This document shows, piece after piece, positions 50,104 through 62,643 of a stretch of DNA of 64,000 bases. Positions within the stretch are counted from its first letter, which is position 1. Every line of letters begins with the position of its first letter. Position numbers and translations under genes: made by a program. Under the pieces are notes generated by a model. It saw only the letters and a program-made list of their open reading frames with translations. It ran no database searches and was not told the DNA's origin. Source of the DNA: Cyathus striatus (Eukaryota > Basidiomycota > Agaricomycetes > Agaricales > Nidulariaceae); assembly GCA_025738555.1 (NCBI GenBank), contig JAOVFP010000023.1, forward strand, positions 124,001 to 188,000. The letters run 5' to 3'.

Positions 50104-53100
50104 ATGCATCTTTGTTCCTCTTTTTTCGCGCTGGTCGTTCTGCTGCTGGCCTCTTGTCTGCCTCCTGTTAACGGTCCGTCTTCCCATTCTTCTTCCCTTC
50201 TCCTACTGACCAATCCCCTCTCCCATAATATAGCCCATAGTGCCCCAGCGCGACCTCTCAGGCGTCTCCAACATCCGTCCACTCTCTCCCTTGAAATCAT
50301 CCCTAGGCAACCTATCACTCCCTCCCTTACAGGCCTCAGCAAACGCCTACCATCTCCTCGATCCAGTACACTGCGCCACGACGACTCCTTTCGTCTAATA
50401 CTCTCTGCCTTCGACCAAACCTTTCACCTCCATTTACGTCCTAATGACCACATAGTCCATCCTGCAGCACGTATCACCTACTACGAGATTGCTCCTGACG
50501 GTAGCTCGACAAAACGCTCAAAGTCGCTCCTACGTGAATCCGTCCGTGCCTACATGGGTGAGGTCGTGGAAGAACGCCATTCAGCCACTCGCATGCGTGA
50601 GGATGCTGCTCGAGTTTACCGCCCCAATCCTCACCCTGCTGAGCGCGGCTGGGCGCGCATCGTGGTGCATCACCAGGGCGATGCCGACGCCGGTTTCTCG
50701 CCCGAGTTCGAAGGCGCCTTTTCCGCTGATGGTGTCATCTACCATATCACCACCAAAGATAACTACTACAGAAACAAGGGTCCACTTGATCCTGACATAT
50801 CCGAGCCTCTTTTCAATGCCGACTCCAATTTGGTTATTTGGAGAGAGTCAGACTTGATGACTCCCGAGGAAGAGCATGCCAGGTTGACCGGCAGTGAATC
50901 CACGGCTAAGATCTCCGTGCCGCAGTCTTGTGGCCATGATCGCCTCGAGTATAACACGGATCCATTACAAAATCCGGTACTCAATCCTGTCATTTCAACT
51001 ACCGCTGCTTGGTACAGTGAACCCTTCAGCATTTGGAGCAATTCTTCCCTTGCTCGCCGTGACGATGCACCCACTGGGTCGGGTGGAATGGGAACAAAGT
51101 GAAGCTCTAACTTTGCTCGGGCGGGCCGATGACTAAACCTTTTATCCAGTTTCATCAATAGCATTGGTTCTACCGTCGGATGTCCGAATGAGCAGAAAGT
51201 GGTATGTTCACGGGGTAAAATCTCAATAAAGGAAGTACACGAGTTTGATGGTTGGAATAGGTTTACATGGGTGTTGCCGCTGATTGCACCTACATCAGCC
51301 AGTATGGTTCAAATGACAACGCAACGAAACAAATCCTGACCAACTGGAATACAGCCAGCGCACTGTACAAGGTATGAGAAAGTTAGTCGAGAGTTAAGCG
51401 ACATTTCTAACGTTCAGTCAAGTCAACCTTCAACGTCAGCCTGGCCGTTGCTTCGCTTGAGTTGACATCATCTACGTAGGAAATCCTCAAGGCTCACGCT
51501 GACCGCTACTAAAATAAGTCTCTTGTTTACAGGTGCCCCAGCACAGCGGACTCCTCGTTACCATGGAATGTACCTTGCAGTTCTGCTGAACTTGATGAAA
51601 GGCTGTCACTATTTTCTCAATGGCGTGGTACCAAGGGCAACGACAGTAATGGTCTATGGCATCTTATGAGCGGATGCCCAACTGGGTCTGAAGTCGGAAT
51701 TGCTTGGTTGGCTACTTTATGTCAACAGAGTTCCAGTGGTAGTACAGGGTCTGTTGTCTCGGGAACTGCGGTATCAACATCTGGACGGACGGAGTGGCAA
51801 GTTGTCGCTCACGAGATTGGGCATAATTTCGGAGCAATCGTGAGTTTACATGGACATTTGCGTATGACATAAATTCTCATTCGCATTTTAATAGCATGAT
51901 GTAGGTTTTTATGGCTTCGGATTTGTAGATTTCTCTGACGCCTGTTAGTGCGCCGATGGCTGCACAACAAGTTCTTCCTGCTGCTCTCTCACTACCACGA
52001 CTTGTGATGCAAACGCCCAGTTTATCATGAGTCCTGTAGCACAATCAGGAGAACAAAATTTCTCGCAGTGCAGCGTTGGAAATATATGTACGCGTTTCCT
52101 AATATTTATTTAGGTGCCCACCTAAATTTCAACGTAGGCTCCTTGATGCAAGGGGGTACCAATGGCAAGATTGACGCAAGTTGTTTAATTAGCCCTGATC
52201 CATCTCGCACGGTTATATCTCTACAGATGTGCGGTAATGGTATCGTCGAGAGTGGAGAAGATTGTGATCCTGGGATGGGTTCTAATTCTTCATGCTGTGA
52301 TTCTACCACTTGCAAATTCAAAAACAACGCAGTCTGTGATCCTGATAGCAGTCCCTGTTGTACAGAACAGTGCTCTTTTGCTGCTTCTTCCCAGGTGTGC
52401 CGACCGTCTAGAGATTCGCAATGCGACACAGCGGAATTCTGCACAGGTAATTCCTCAACATGCCCCACGGATGTCGTAGCCGACAATGGTTAGTGAATTT
52501 TCTTTGCATGGGATCATTCTAACATTAATATGTACAGGGGTTAGCTGCGGATCTGGAGACTTAAAATGTGCCGGAGGACAGTGTACATCCGTTGCCTGTG
52601 AGTATTTTTCCGTTTCTTGACGGTATTCCGAAATCTAAATTATATCCAAGTGCAATGCCAGACGGTTGGTGCTTCTATGGGTCTCAAGGACGCTTGTCCA
52701 ATCAAAGGCGACGTCTCGTGCCTGATTTCGTGTCAAAATCCAAATGCAACCAATCAGTGCATTCAGCTAACGTCCTTATTGGTAGACGGCTCTCCTTGCG
52801 GTCAGTTCGCTATTCCTATTTATCACTTATATATTTTCTTACTGGACGAAATTTCCCATAGGTTATGGCGGATCTTGCCTGTCCGGGAAGTGTCAATCGG
52901 CTAGTTTACTAGATACCGCGAAGGTTTGGGCAATCCCCAGTGGAAGTTCCTAACCCCTATACTTACTAAGCAATATAACCATAGGCGTGGTACACTCAAA
53001 ACCTTCAGATTTCGATACCTGTGACCATCGTTGCAGGTCTTATCTTACTCTTGCTTCTATGGGGAATTTTCGCAGGTCAGCTTTCTTCCTGCTACATGGC

Positions 53101-53474
53101 CTCCGCTTATATGGAGCTTACTTTCTTCCGACCTACCTCAGGCGTGAGACGTTGTTGTGGACGGAGACCACCCGCTTCTACCGGAAACGTCCTCCGTAAC
53201 CCTTCAATGGTACGAAGCTATGGTGGGCCTATGGCGTATGGATCGGCTCCGCTTCTACGTACAGCACCTCCCACTCTTGGATCGAAGTATGTCTATATCT
53301 ACCTACTCAATCGGATCCGGTGTGGACTAACCGTCTCGCAGTCCTGTTTACACTCGCCTTCCGCCAGCGGCTCATGATCGTTCTGGAGCAGCAGGTGGAG
53401 ATGTCAACTATAACTACGGTGCTAACAACAGGTTAAACTGGGTCGATGATACCCAGTATAATGGGAGGCGCTAG
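50104..53474 (+). CDS. ADAM-type metalloprotease with disintegrin domain and TM anchor
   Basis: Fourteen exons (50104-51098, 51150-51201, 51261-51371, 51423-51475, 51533-51839, 51895-51900, 51949-52087, 52138-52488, 52538-52597, 52651-52800, 52862-52923, 52985-53075, 53142-53286, 53342-53474) give 884 residues. A signal peptide (MHLCSSFFALVVLLLASC) and long propeptide lead to an M12B protease domain with zinc motif HEIGHNFGAIH near 497-507. A disintegrin-like part follows (MCGNGIVESGEDCDPG, CCTEQC, CRPSRDSQCDTAEFC), a Cys-rich region, one TM segment near 773-796 (IPVTIVAGLILLLLLWGIFA) and a cytosolic tail. Fungal ADAMs (ADM-B) are single-pass membrane proteases of unknown substrate. Exon 6 is only six bases (CATGAT) and supplies the third zinc-binding His and the following Asp. 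Confidence 0.93.
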
Positions 53475-53667
53475 GCTGTTTTATATAAACCACATCTCAT
53501 TCGCTCAGCCGTAGTCCATTTGGTGTATTGCATGGACAATTATCATTTGACATATATCTAGTAACTTTAGAATGCCATTACGAAAGATTTGTTATTATTC
53601 ATGTACTCAGATAAAGTACAACATATGGGTATATAATTTATATATTATGCCGCATCCGTAAAACACT

Positions 53668-55613
53668 TCAAGTTAGCTCGTGTCGATCCTTTTTAACCAG
53701 TATCGTTCTACGTATTCTATCATTCTGGCTAATCCGCGCTCCTACCGATCCACTTGCCGGCGACTGAATAGTGCTCGTCCTTGTATAAGGAGGAGGAGAA
53801 TCCATGCCATCGCTCATTTGAGTAGTGAATATTGAATTAGCCTGTCCTTCAGGGAAAGCAGGAGTAGACGGGGAAGCAGCTGTAGAATAACCAGAATACC
53901 CCGCAACGGAATAAGACGTATCCGAGCCACTGAAAAGAGACTGCACGTATGATAACGCATATGACTCTGATCTTGTAGGAGAAGGTAATATCTGCAAAGC
54001 CATTTCTTCTCCTTCAACCAGCCGAAAATCTGTGCGACGTACAGGCATTAGAGCAGTCGGTGCTTGGCTGGCTGTTGGCTGTGACAAAACAAAAGGTTGT
54101 GGTCCATTCAGTCGTTTGTACGTTGGATGCTGAAGCCTCCAGAACTTGTAACCTTGCAAAATTCCAAGGTAAAACAGAATCGCACACGCGACACTTCCCA
54201 GCGTTATACCAGCAATTGTACCTGCTTCAAGCTTCCTAGGGGGTTCTGCTCGTTTTGCAAAACCAAGGGAACCTTGGTCAACGCCGCTTGCTGAAGCGAC
54301 TCTGTATTATCATCATCAGCAAGATCCAGTGAAAACCAGATACTGACTTACAGGTATATAGAGGAGACAAAGGCAGAGCCAAGTAAGTACAGCGTCTCAT
54401 TTTCGTCAGACCATCCTTCAATAGACCCCCAACATGACCCATTCAGATTTTGAACAAGATAATCCTCATTGATAGAAAAGGATTGTGCTCCGAACGTAAT
54501 AGTCAACGACATTCGAGTCTGGCAAGGAACGCTCCACAAATATGATGTTGCTGATATCCCACTTTTGTTGGCGTCCGCGACACGATCGTCTATTAAATAT
54601 TTAGTTTACACATATAAGTTGCGTATAAGATATAGCAACAGAAACTCACAAATAGACATTGCTTCCGCATACGGGAAAATCAAGCTAGGAACGTAGGGCT
54701 CCACAATCGCATTCATCTCCCCACTCCTAGAAGTGGAGGAGCGCTCAGATACACTTATATTCCACGAATCAAGCTCAATAATCCAGTCGGAATTGATGCT
54801 GGCATTTGAAACTATTGCAAGTGTTCTCCAGGAAATGTCACCTACATATGCCGTCTGATCAGGAACAAGCCAGTCAAATGTACCACCCTGCTGAGAAGAA
54901 GCAGTTGGGGGATTTAACTGCAGGCCAAAGGATATGTTGGAATTAGAAGGATTTCGTGAAAGCCATACGCCTAGACCGCTATTGTTGAAGTCACCGTTGT
55001 GTCGATTTGTACCGAGACCCAAGATACCAGATATACCTGGCGTTATTAGAGAACTAGACTCATTTGCTAAAAGCACTACACATAAGCATGGTCAAAGGGG
55101 TGAAGTATTCACAAAATATGATAGGACGCACTAGGGTGGTTGATATAATCCCATGAAGCACCGCTGGCTTGAATGAAGGAACAGTTCTCTAGCATCATCC
55201 CACCACTAAGGGAACCACCTATGATTTGAACACTGTTGTTCCCAGTTGTTTCGCCTGCAGCAAGTGAGGAGGACAAGTCGTATCTTACAAACAGTTTTAT
55301 ATCTTGCGCATAATCCAGGGAATACAAAGACATACTTGATATCCGTGTTGCACGAACTACACTCCGTGCCAGCTACAACGCAGTAGCCTGTACCCATCGA
55401 CAGAGCAAACTTATAGCGCTGCTTTGCCTGTATGATGGTTATTATATTACCAATGGAACTGATCAATGTACATACCATATCCACCTGCATGACATAACGA
55501 CGTTCAGCATCAGTCGTCAACTGGATAGGTATGGTCTTTAGAGTAGTTTGGCTACCATAGGCAATTCGAGCAACAGGAAGTAGACATAGGAGAAAATGAC
55601 TGAGAGTAAGCAT
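53668..55613 (-). CDS. Membrane-anchored aspartyl-protease-like protein lacking catalytic Asp
   Basis: Exons 55613-55476, 55427-55336, 55283-55132, 55075-54650, 54589-54352 and 54301-53668 give 559 residues. A signal peptide (MLTLSHFLLCLLPVARIAYG) precedes a pepsin-like two-lobe fold (VVAGTECSSC, GISGILGLGTN, TFGAQSF, then LLGSAFVSSIYL near the end of lobe 2). A TM helix (IAGITLGSVACAILFYLGIL) and a long Ser-rich cytosolic tail follow. Both places where DTG/DSG is expected are changed: FALSMGTGY in lobe 1 and AIVEPYVPS in lobe 2, so no catalytic Asp remains. It may be a binding or sensor protein. An ATG at 55673 would add 20 residues, but 55613 gives the better signal peptide. It is tail-to-tail with the ADAM gene. 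Confidence 0.78.
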
Positions 55614-56049
55614 CGTAAAGCCAGGCTTCGAAGGTTTCACTGTTCTATCAAAAACCACTCGGAGGCGATGCATTCCAGCGCTAGTAGGTTCGCCGCTACT
55701 TCTGCTAATCCTTAAACACTACTATTGGACCACGACGCCGCCTCCTGAGTAAACCCACAGCTGATAAGGGTTGCATTTGAACCATGTGCGATGACTTGTG
55801 ATGACCTTACTTTAGACATTCTATCAATAGCCAAATAGCGTCATTGCGATGAAAGCTCCATTTTGAGCGCTACACGGTTCCGGTGACCTCCGGTGACTGA
55901 TATATTCAAACAAGTTTCCCCGCTCTTTCTTCGTGCTCAAACAAGTGCTAGTAATAGGATAGATCACGCTGTAAGACGTAAACAATGATGTATGTGAACT
56001 TTGAGTAACTGGGACCCTCAACTAGAGTATGGTTACAGGCAAAAAATCC
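55614..56049. other. Promoter of the aspartyl-protease-like gene
   Basis: Lies between the minus-strand start at 55613 and the 3' end of the ClpP gene, also on minus. No coding region recognised. Confidence 0.45.
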
Positions 56050-57169
56050 TCAAGATGCGAGGTCAGACTCTGTTGGTCGTTTTTCTAATATTCCATCTAC
56101 GATACCGAAGTCCATTGCTTCTTGCGCTATAGATAAGTCAGAAGAGAAATCAAGAAAGAAGAAAGGACATGCATACCAGTCATGTAGTAATCTCGTTCAA
56201 GTGCTTTCTCTAAATCGTGTGTTAGTCTGTTTCAACCATCAAAAAGCACATGACCAACCAAAGCGTTCCAATCCTTGAGCCTCGGTCTCCCCATCTTTCG
56301 CACAATGCTTTTGGTATATACCAGTTAGAAGTCGTCGAATTCGCAATATCTCTTTTGCATGTATGGCAATATCAGACGCTTGACCTGAGGCTCCTCCAGA
56401 CGGCTCTGAACGCATAGAAGTCAACAGCATAAACAAAATAAAAAGGCAACAAATAATCCTACGGTGAATCATAATGCTTGCATTGGGTAGACAATGTCGT
56501 CTTCCCTTTTCTCCAGCAGCTAGAAGAAGGGAGCCCATGGATGCGGCAAGACCTAAACTATATGTATGTATGGGAGATGAAACATACTATCGGCACTGTC
56601 AGTGGGATATATGTCGAATTTGGTGTGATGACAACTCTACCTGCATCTACAATCTTTAATTTGTATGTTAAGTGGACACTGCTTCTAAACTCACTGTGTC
56701 GTAGATTGCCAGTCCAGCGGTGACACTACCTCCCGGGGAGTTAATATACAGGTGTATTGGTTTAGTTGAGTCTTCTGCCTCAAGAAACAGTAATTGAGCT
56801 ACAATTAAGGTGGAGTCATTGTCTCTGATCTGATATTATGTAGTGAATAAACTTTGATAGAACAGTGTTCAAAAATGTAACATACAGGTCCGTGTAGCAT
56901 AATAACCCTTTCCCTCAGCAGTCTGGAGAATATATCATACGATCTTTCCCCGCGTCCCTATAGTTGATACATAAGTAAAGGCCAGAAATAATGAGGGCAG
57001 CAGCTAGTAGTACCGTCTGTTCTATGACAATGGGTACCAAGTTTGCGGACGGAGGCTGTATCCATTGAGAGTGGATTTCTGGTAGAGACTGGCCAGCGAG
57101 GGGATGAAACCATCGGCATATGCTCCGTGGAGTCGCCTTGCAGAGACGGGGTCGAAGACAAGAAAGCAT
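56050..57169 (-). CDS. CLPP: Mitochondrial Clp protease proteolytic subunit
   Basis: Eight exons (57169-57014, 56957-56886, 56829-56695, 56646-56641, 56586-56463, 56405-56259, 56209-56177, 56126-56050) give 249 residues. A presequence ([20 protein letters not shown]) precedes the ClpP core: [71 protein letters not shown] with catalytic Ser139, [16 protein letters not shown] with His164, and [22 protein letters not shown] with Asp220. All three catalytic residues are present. ClpP forms a tetradecamer with ClpX in the matrix; yeast lacks it but many filamentous fungi keep it. Exon 4 is just six bases (ATGCAG, Met-Gln) between introns of 48 and 54 bp. Confidence 0.95.
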
Positions 57170-57540
57170 AACAGTGAAGTCCAAGGTTTGTGACGGACGA
57201 AACCAAGTCCAATGCAACTTCTTCGCTGATAGACGCGTTCTCAAGAATCCAACTGACTTGTATTCAACTTGTATTAGTGTGCAAGTTTATTGTTCAAACT
57301 TCCAAGTTCAAATTGAAATTTGCACGTGATCTTGCGGTCGCATGACTGACGCGTTAGCCACATTCTCGGAAGACTCTTCGTTCATTCTTCTTCGTCTTGT
57401 CCTCGCTGCCGCATACTTATGCTCACTCATCTACGTCTTACACGAGGATAAACACTAAAGCCAAGGCCTAATTTTCCATCCATTTTATCACATTTAACGA
57501 CCATTTCATTCATCCTTTCTCGTCTTTCAAATCTATCACT
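57170..57540. promoter_or_regulatory. Divergent promoter (CLPP / BRL1)
   Basis: 371 bp between opposite start codons at 57169 (-) and 57541 (+). The BRL1 side is CT-rich. No TATA box recognised. Confidence 0.55.
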
Positions 57541-58911
57541 ATGGCTGGAAGATTCCAAACATATCGCTCGAAAGAGGCTCCGATGGACTACCAGTGGACC
57601 AATCGAAATGAAGTAAAACCTGTATGGGTGGCCGGAGATACCGATATGGAGACTCCTCGTAAACGTAAGTTCTTTCTTTTATCCTCAGAGCTTTCATTTC
57701 ACCTTCGCCAGCAGGTCCACATGACTCCATGAACTCTCCTGCTCCAGCATTTGATACTCCTCAGCCTCCGATTTTTGGTGCAAATCAGAATGTTCCATTC
57801 ATGTTTCAGCAATCTATACCTCAGAACCCTCAAACATGGATCCCTCCACCGCAGTTTTCACCCACAAAGGCCTTCCCACCCCAGGAGGAACTTAAGGATG
57901 TTGATATGACTGAAGCCAGTCCGGAGAAGCGAGAAGAAAAAGAGTCTGAAGATGGGAGTGGAAGGCCAATGTCATTCGGAGGGCTGCGGCGGATATACAA
58001 TTCGAGACGTAGACGAGGATTCAAATCTCGGCGTGGCGAAGATGAGGCTGGTATTGAACTGGATAGCGATGACGAAGATTCAGATGACATTGCTGCATTA
58101 ACACAGAATACATCGAACCATTACACTCTTAATTTACCTGCTCCAGCACCACTGCCATCTGATACACCCTACGTTCTTCTAGGGTAAGAATTTCTATGTA
58201 CGTCGAGGCTACTTTCTGACGAGGCTACAGATACCTTCAGTTTTTCTTTAATCTATCGCTAATATTACTTTTCCTGTACCTTGTCATGCAGTTCATTCTG
58301 ACCGTACAACGGGATGTAGAACATCGCATTGCAGAGTATTCACAAGGTAAGCGTTCTTAGTTGTGTATGAGTGTCTTGTTCTAATGTCATGCAGATATCG
58401 TCCAAGAAATTGCCATGTGTGCATTGCAGTACAAAAACAACCAATGTGCGACAAATGCTATTCCTGCCATGACACAGCAATGTGCGAACTGGGAGGCGTG
58501 TATGAACCGTGATCCCTCTGTCATTGGTCGTGCCAGAGTTGGTGCAGAGCTGATTGCAGAAGTAGTCAATGGATTTGTAGAACCGATTAGTTGGAAAACT
58601 CTGGTACACACGAGTTATACATTTTTGACTTCGGCCGCTAATCAATCTTGCAGATTTTTACTCTAACTTCACTGGCATTTCTTACCGTTTTCATCAATGC
58701 CCTTTTATCACTTTACAGATCCCGCCACCAGCCTGCACCTGCACCATCTACTCCTTTCCCCATTGCTCACCATCCTGCGCAGCATTTCGGGAACTATCTT
58801 CCTCCAGGATCTAGCTCTAGATGGGGGGGCCGCTATCAGCCTGAAGAGAATATGGAATCCCCTGCGAGGAGGCGCCGACTCGATGGAGGTGAAAACGCAA
58901 ATACGAAATAA
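57541..58911 (+). CDS. BRL1: Brl1/Brr6-type nuclear envelope protein
   Basis: Exons 57541-57664, 57715-58183, 58231-58346, 58395-58603 and 58654-58911 give 391 residues. The N-terminal half is Pro-rich and acidic. Then comes the Brl1/Brr6 domain: TM1 (YLQFFFNLSLILLFLYLVMQFIL), a lumenal part with four Cys (MCALQYKNNQC, QQCANWEAC), and TM2 (IFTLTSLAFLTVFINALLSL). These cysteines form disulfides in the family. Brl1 acts at the inner nuclear membrane in nuclear pore assembly and membrane fusion. The first intron ends in GCCAGCAG, a tandem acceptor where either AG keeps the frame (adding Pro-Gly or only changing by one residue). It diverges from CLPP. Confidence 0.93.
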
Positions 58912-61900
58912 CACTAATTGTTCAAGTATTCCCATAGTATCTTTGCTCTCCATAATAACCACCTATGCATCTTGTCGCTATTTATAGGCATATAATAAGG
59001 TAAGTACACGATTTGTATTAAATCACTGATATATACTCATTTTCACTTAGACAGATACCTCAATGCACTTGTTTCCCTTATTCCCATGAACATATCATCT
59101 ATTTTCGTTTGGGTCATCGTTTAAGTTCTGCATATTTTCTTCGTGTCTTCGAAGGTACTTCAGGTTCATGCAAGGTCTTCTGTCTTACTGTTGTTCCTGA
59201 TGAACTTTTGGGGTAAGTATTTTCTTTTATGCTACAAGCTACTCTTTCTGAGAGTCTTTCTGACCATCGTACGCGTGTATTACCGTTGCCGAGAAGGAGC
59301 AGGTCTGTTGCGCTGGATGGCTTCTCGTTCCGTTATGAGCGGGGTCTTTGTTGGGACGTTGTATGCTGTTATTGAGTGTATATTTACGATGGGAACAACC
59401 CCTTTACGTATGTTATAAGTTGTTATTTAGATGCTGATTGTTGTATTTGTAAAGTGTGTATGTGGTATACTTGTATGTAAATGACAGTGTACAACACTCC
59501 ATGGTATGTTCTGGCGACCTCTGCTTTCTGTGGCTGCTGCTAGTTTTTATATATCAAATAGTTTACCAGCAGAATCGAAGTCATTCAGTGCTCATCCTCG
59601 CTTGTTAACTTAGTATTTAATTTATCCCAAGTCTGAGCACTTCAAAAACATTAAACCTAATATAACTTTTAAGTGTGCTTCAGAAAACTTGTTAATTGCG
59701 TCTCGGTATAGATCTATGTACTACAGTATATGTTAATGGGTAATTTTAAACTGTAATTGTGCCGGTTCACTGATGCAGCTGAAGGCGCAAGACTTCCAAG
59801 TTGCCTATGTATTCAAGTAAGTACGTCGTATAGTACCATTACCAATGGGAAAAATGTAATACCACCAATAACGCAGACATTTATCCGCTGGAACTAATAT
59901 CTTTAACAGAGTTTTGAAGATCATGTATTACTTATTATAGCGTAGGTAGTCAGTGTAATATGTTAAGTATTACCTCGAGTCTTGTAATATCATTGTACTA
60001 CTACTGATGTAGAAAAATTCTAATGTTTCCAATTCGTCCACGAGCATGAGCAATTGAGAATGCGGGGTACCTTTACAATTCCATTAAATTAAACTGTGCC
60101 ACTTTGACAAGCGTACTAACTTCTAGCCAACTCTAGCACATGTTAATTTCTACGGCTCGACTGTACTGCAAATCTCTGCCTTAATTGGACACACTAATGC
60201 ATTATTGGTATGAAACATATTATATTACGGGCCCGGGGTTTGTTGTCGCACGGGCGATGACTGCTAAGTACACAGCGAAGTAATGCCATCATAAAATTTA
60301 ACGCTGGCAGGAGCGCCCTATATTACTAATGTCACATAAACATATTTGTGGAGGAAGCCCTAACCTTTACTAGTAAATCAATAGTAAATATTGCTGCTAT
60401 TACTCTACTCATACTTTATTTATGCCTCGGTGGGAAGGCAGAAAAAAAACAGGGTTCCAGGACCCCTAAAACTCATCACGTTTTGATGTTGAAGCGCCAA
60501 ATGCGGAGGCTGAGCTACTGTACTTGGAAGAAGATAGACCTGCTCCTTCTCGGCAACGGTAGTGTATTCTATGCTTGTTGAAAAAGGTTCGAAATGAGCT
60601 ACTTACAACAAAGGCTCCGCAAGAAGATCCACTAGTTACAAGGTTTCAATCTGCGTTAATAAATGTGAAGTTTGATAGATCATTTCCGTTGGTTTCAGGC
60701 ATGCCTCGCACTATCTCTACACTCTATGCTAAACTAACTTTACCGAGGCGCAGTGGGAGTATGATAGCTTTACCGGTATGTACGTTTTGAGGGCAGTGCG
60801 TGGCCTCTTGACGTATAGTGCTTTAAACTGATCCACCTACATACTTAGCAGAAGTCGGGGGCTCTGCTAACCCCGATTGTATCCGGTCATCTTGTCAAAC
60901 GTAAATAAGGTTATTGATTTCATACATCGTAAACCCTTACACGGTAAGTATGGGGTTAAATTTTAGCTCTTTCATTACCTAAGAAGCCGTACGGTACGAA
61001 CATTATTATAGTACTAGGCTACTCTCCACCAGTTCTCTACCGCTGCTGTACACCCGAAGAATAACCGGTACTTAAAACTTTGATCTTCTTTGTTATCGCA
61101 AGATGCAATGTTTTGATACTTATACCTCAGATAAATGAAGTCGCGTGAAATTCGCTGATAGGCAGACTTGACTCCGGAGTGCGGCAATCTCCCCTTGAAA
61201 GGCATTCAATTCAGTCTCTGCCGTGAACTATCTTCTAAGACCACTATAAAATTCGGACCTTATTTGAGAATACCTCTAGTCGTGCACCTCGTGCCTAAGT
61301 TATGTGGCAATCCCCAAGCAGTTGGTATGGGCACATCCATATATATAATGAAATACGCGTTACCCAAGCGTTACCTGCTTCTTCGACTGTCAGGTTAATT
61401 ACAGCTTATCCGGTTTACACCGAGCTTCACTAACTGCGGCGTTTTTGAGGTATCGTTCTTGTGTCATTAAAAGGACTAGTTAGTCTTGTTTATAGGCATT
61501 GGATCGAACTACGACTAAAAGAAGGAAAAACATGTTCTCGAAGGTGATGCTGAGTTACAACAGCATGGGACAGCATTACCGCATTCGAAACACTTCTTCT
61601 GTTAAGGTCCGGGCTGTTGGTTACTGTGAATGGTTTCTACCTATTTCAGTGATCAGTGATTCTTGATTCTGCTTGTCAAAAGATTTCATCTACTCACGCA
61701 ACATTGATTTATTCATTAACAGCGTAAGTTAACGCCAAATTTATATGTACTATTCGTCATCCGCGAACTCCACGGCTGAGAGTATTTCTGTCATAGGTTG
61801 CTATGTATACATTAAACCTCGGGGAATAAATTTCGAACTGTTCGTTTTGTATCAATATATGTATGCATTCGGTTCCCAAACACATATACTGATACCGAGC

Positions 61901-62266
61901 TGTATCAAACTCAAGTGCAATTTAAACGTTCTTACTGAAAAGAACTTAATGATATTGGCTTGATCACAAGAGATCACTAAGTTAATGTACTACCTAGCGA
62001 ATACACATGCTCCGCAAAGCCTACTAACAAGGCTGAAAAATGACAATAATATACGACTGACCTCATCAGATTCAACTCGATGCTTGTTGTAAACCACTGG
62101 ATATGTAACAATCAACTTACATAGGATATGTGAATTGCCTGCGGAAGGCCCAAAAAGTGCTAAAATTAAGTGTACAATGTGAAAGCGAGAAAATCTGACA
62201 CCAACACTACTCCACGTCCAGAGACCTTGTCCTGAATGAGATCACACAGATCTCTTGTAGCCGATG
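58912..62266. other. Gene-poor interval of 3.4 kb
   Basis: Starts with the BRL1 3' region. A frame at 59143-59418 (+) could code about 91 hydrophobic residues (VLLLFLMNFWGKYFLLCYKLLF) but has no known relatives and I do not count it as a gene. From about 59500 the sequence is AT-rich with only short frames (for example 60348-60581 and 60575-60790 on +) and no motif of transposase, reverse transcriptase or other protein. It could be decayed repeat sequence. Confidence 0.5.
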
Positions 62267-62643
62267 TTATTTCTTCGTCCCTCCGGCGGCGGCAGCAGCC
62301 GCTGCTGCTTTCTCTTCCTCCTTTTTCTGGACAAAGATTAGTAATTTGAGCTATGTGCTATAGTATGCATTACCTTCTGTTTTGCTCTCAAAACCTCAGC
62401 ATCACTATAAAAAAGCATTAGTACATGTATTTGAGCGAATAAAGCGATAAACATACGCTTCTTTGCGCTTCGCAAGACTTGCAGCACTCTCCTTTGGTTT
62501 CTTCTGATTTGCGGACTTCTTTTGTGCTCGCAGTCGATCTTGCTCTCGCTGATTACCTCCTAATGACGACAGCGTCTTCAGTGAATCGAGCCAGATTCTC
62601 AAAGAGAATAGGTGAAAACAAAGAAATGGCACTTACGAGTCAT
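62267..62643 (-). CDS. SERF/4F5-family small basic protein
   Basis: Exons 62643-62637, 62559-62457, 62404-62374 and 62326-62267 give 66 residues. The first exon is only seven bases (ATGACTC), and splicing creates the conserved start MTRGNQREQDRLRAQKK, followed by SANQKKPKESAASLAKRKEADAEVLRAKQ (family-typical) and an Ala-run ending GGTKK. SERF/4F5 proteins are short, highly charged and disordered. Animal members promote amyloid aggregation and bind nucleic acid. A search for long open frames would miss this gene because no exon exceeds 103 bp. Confidence 0.9.
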
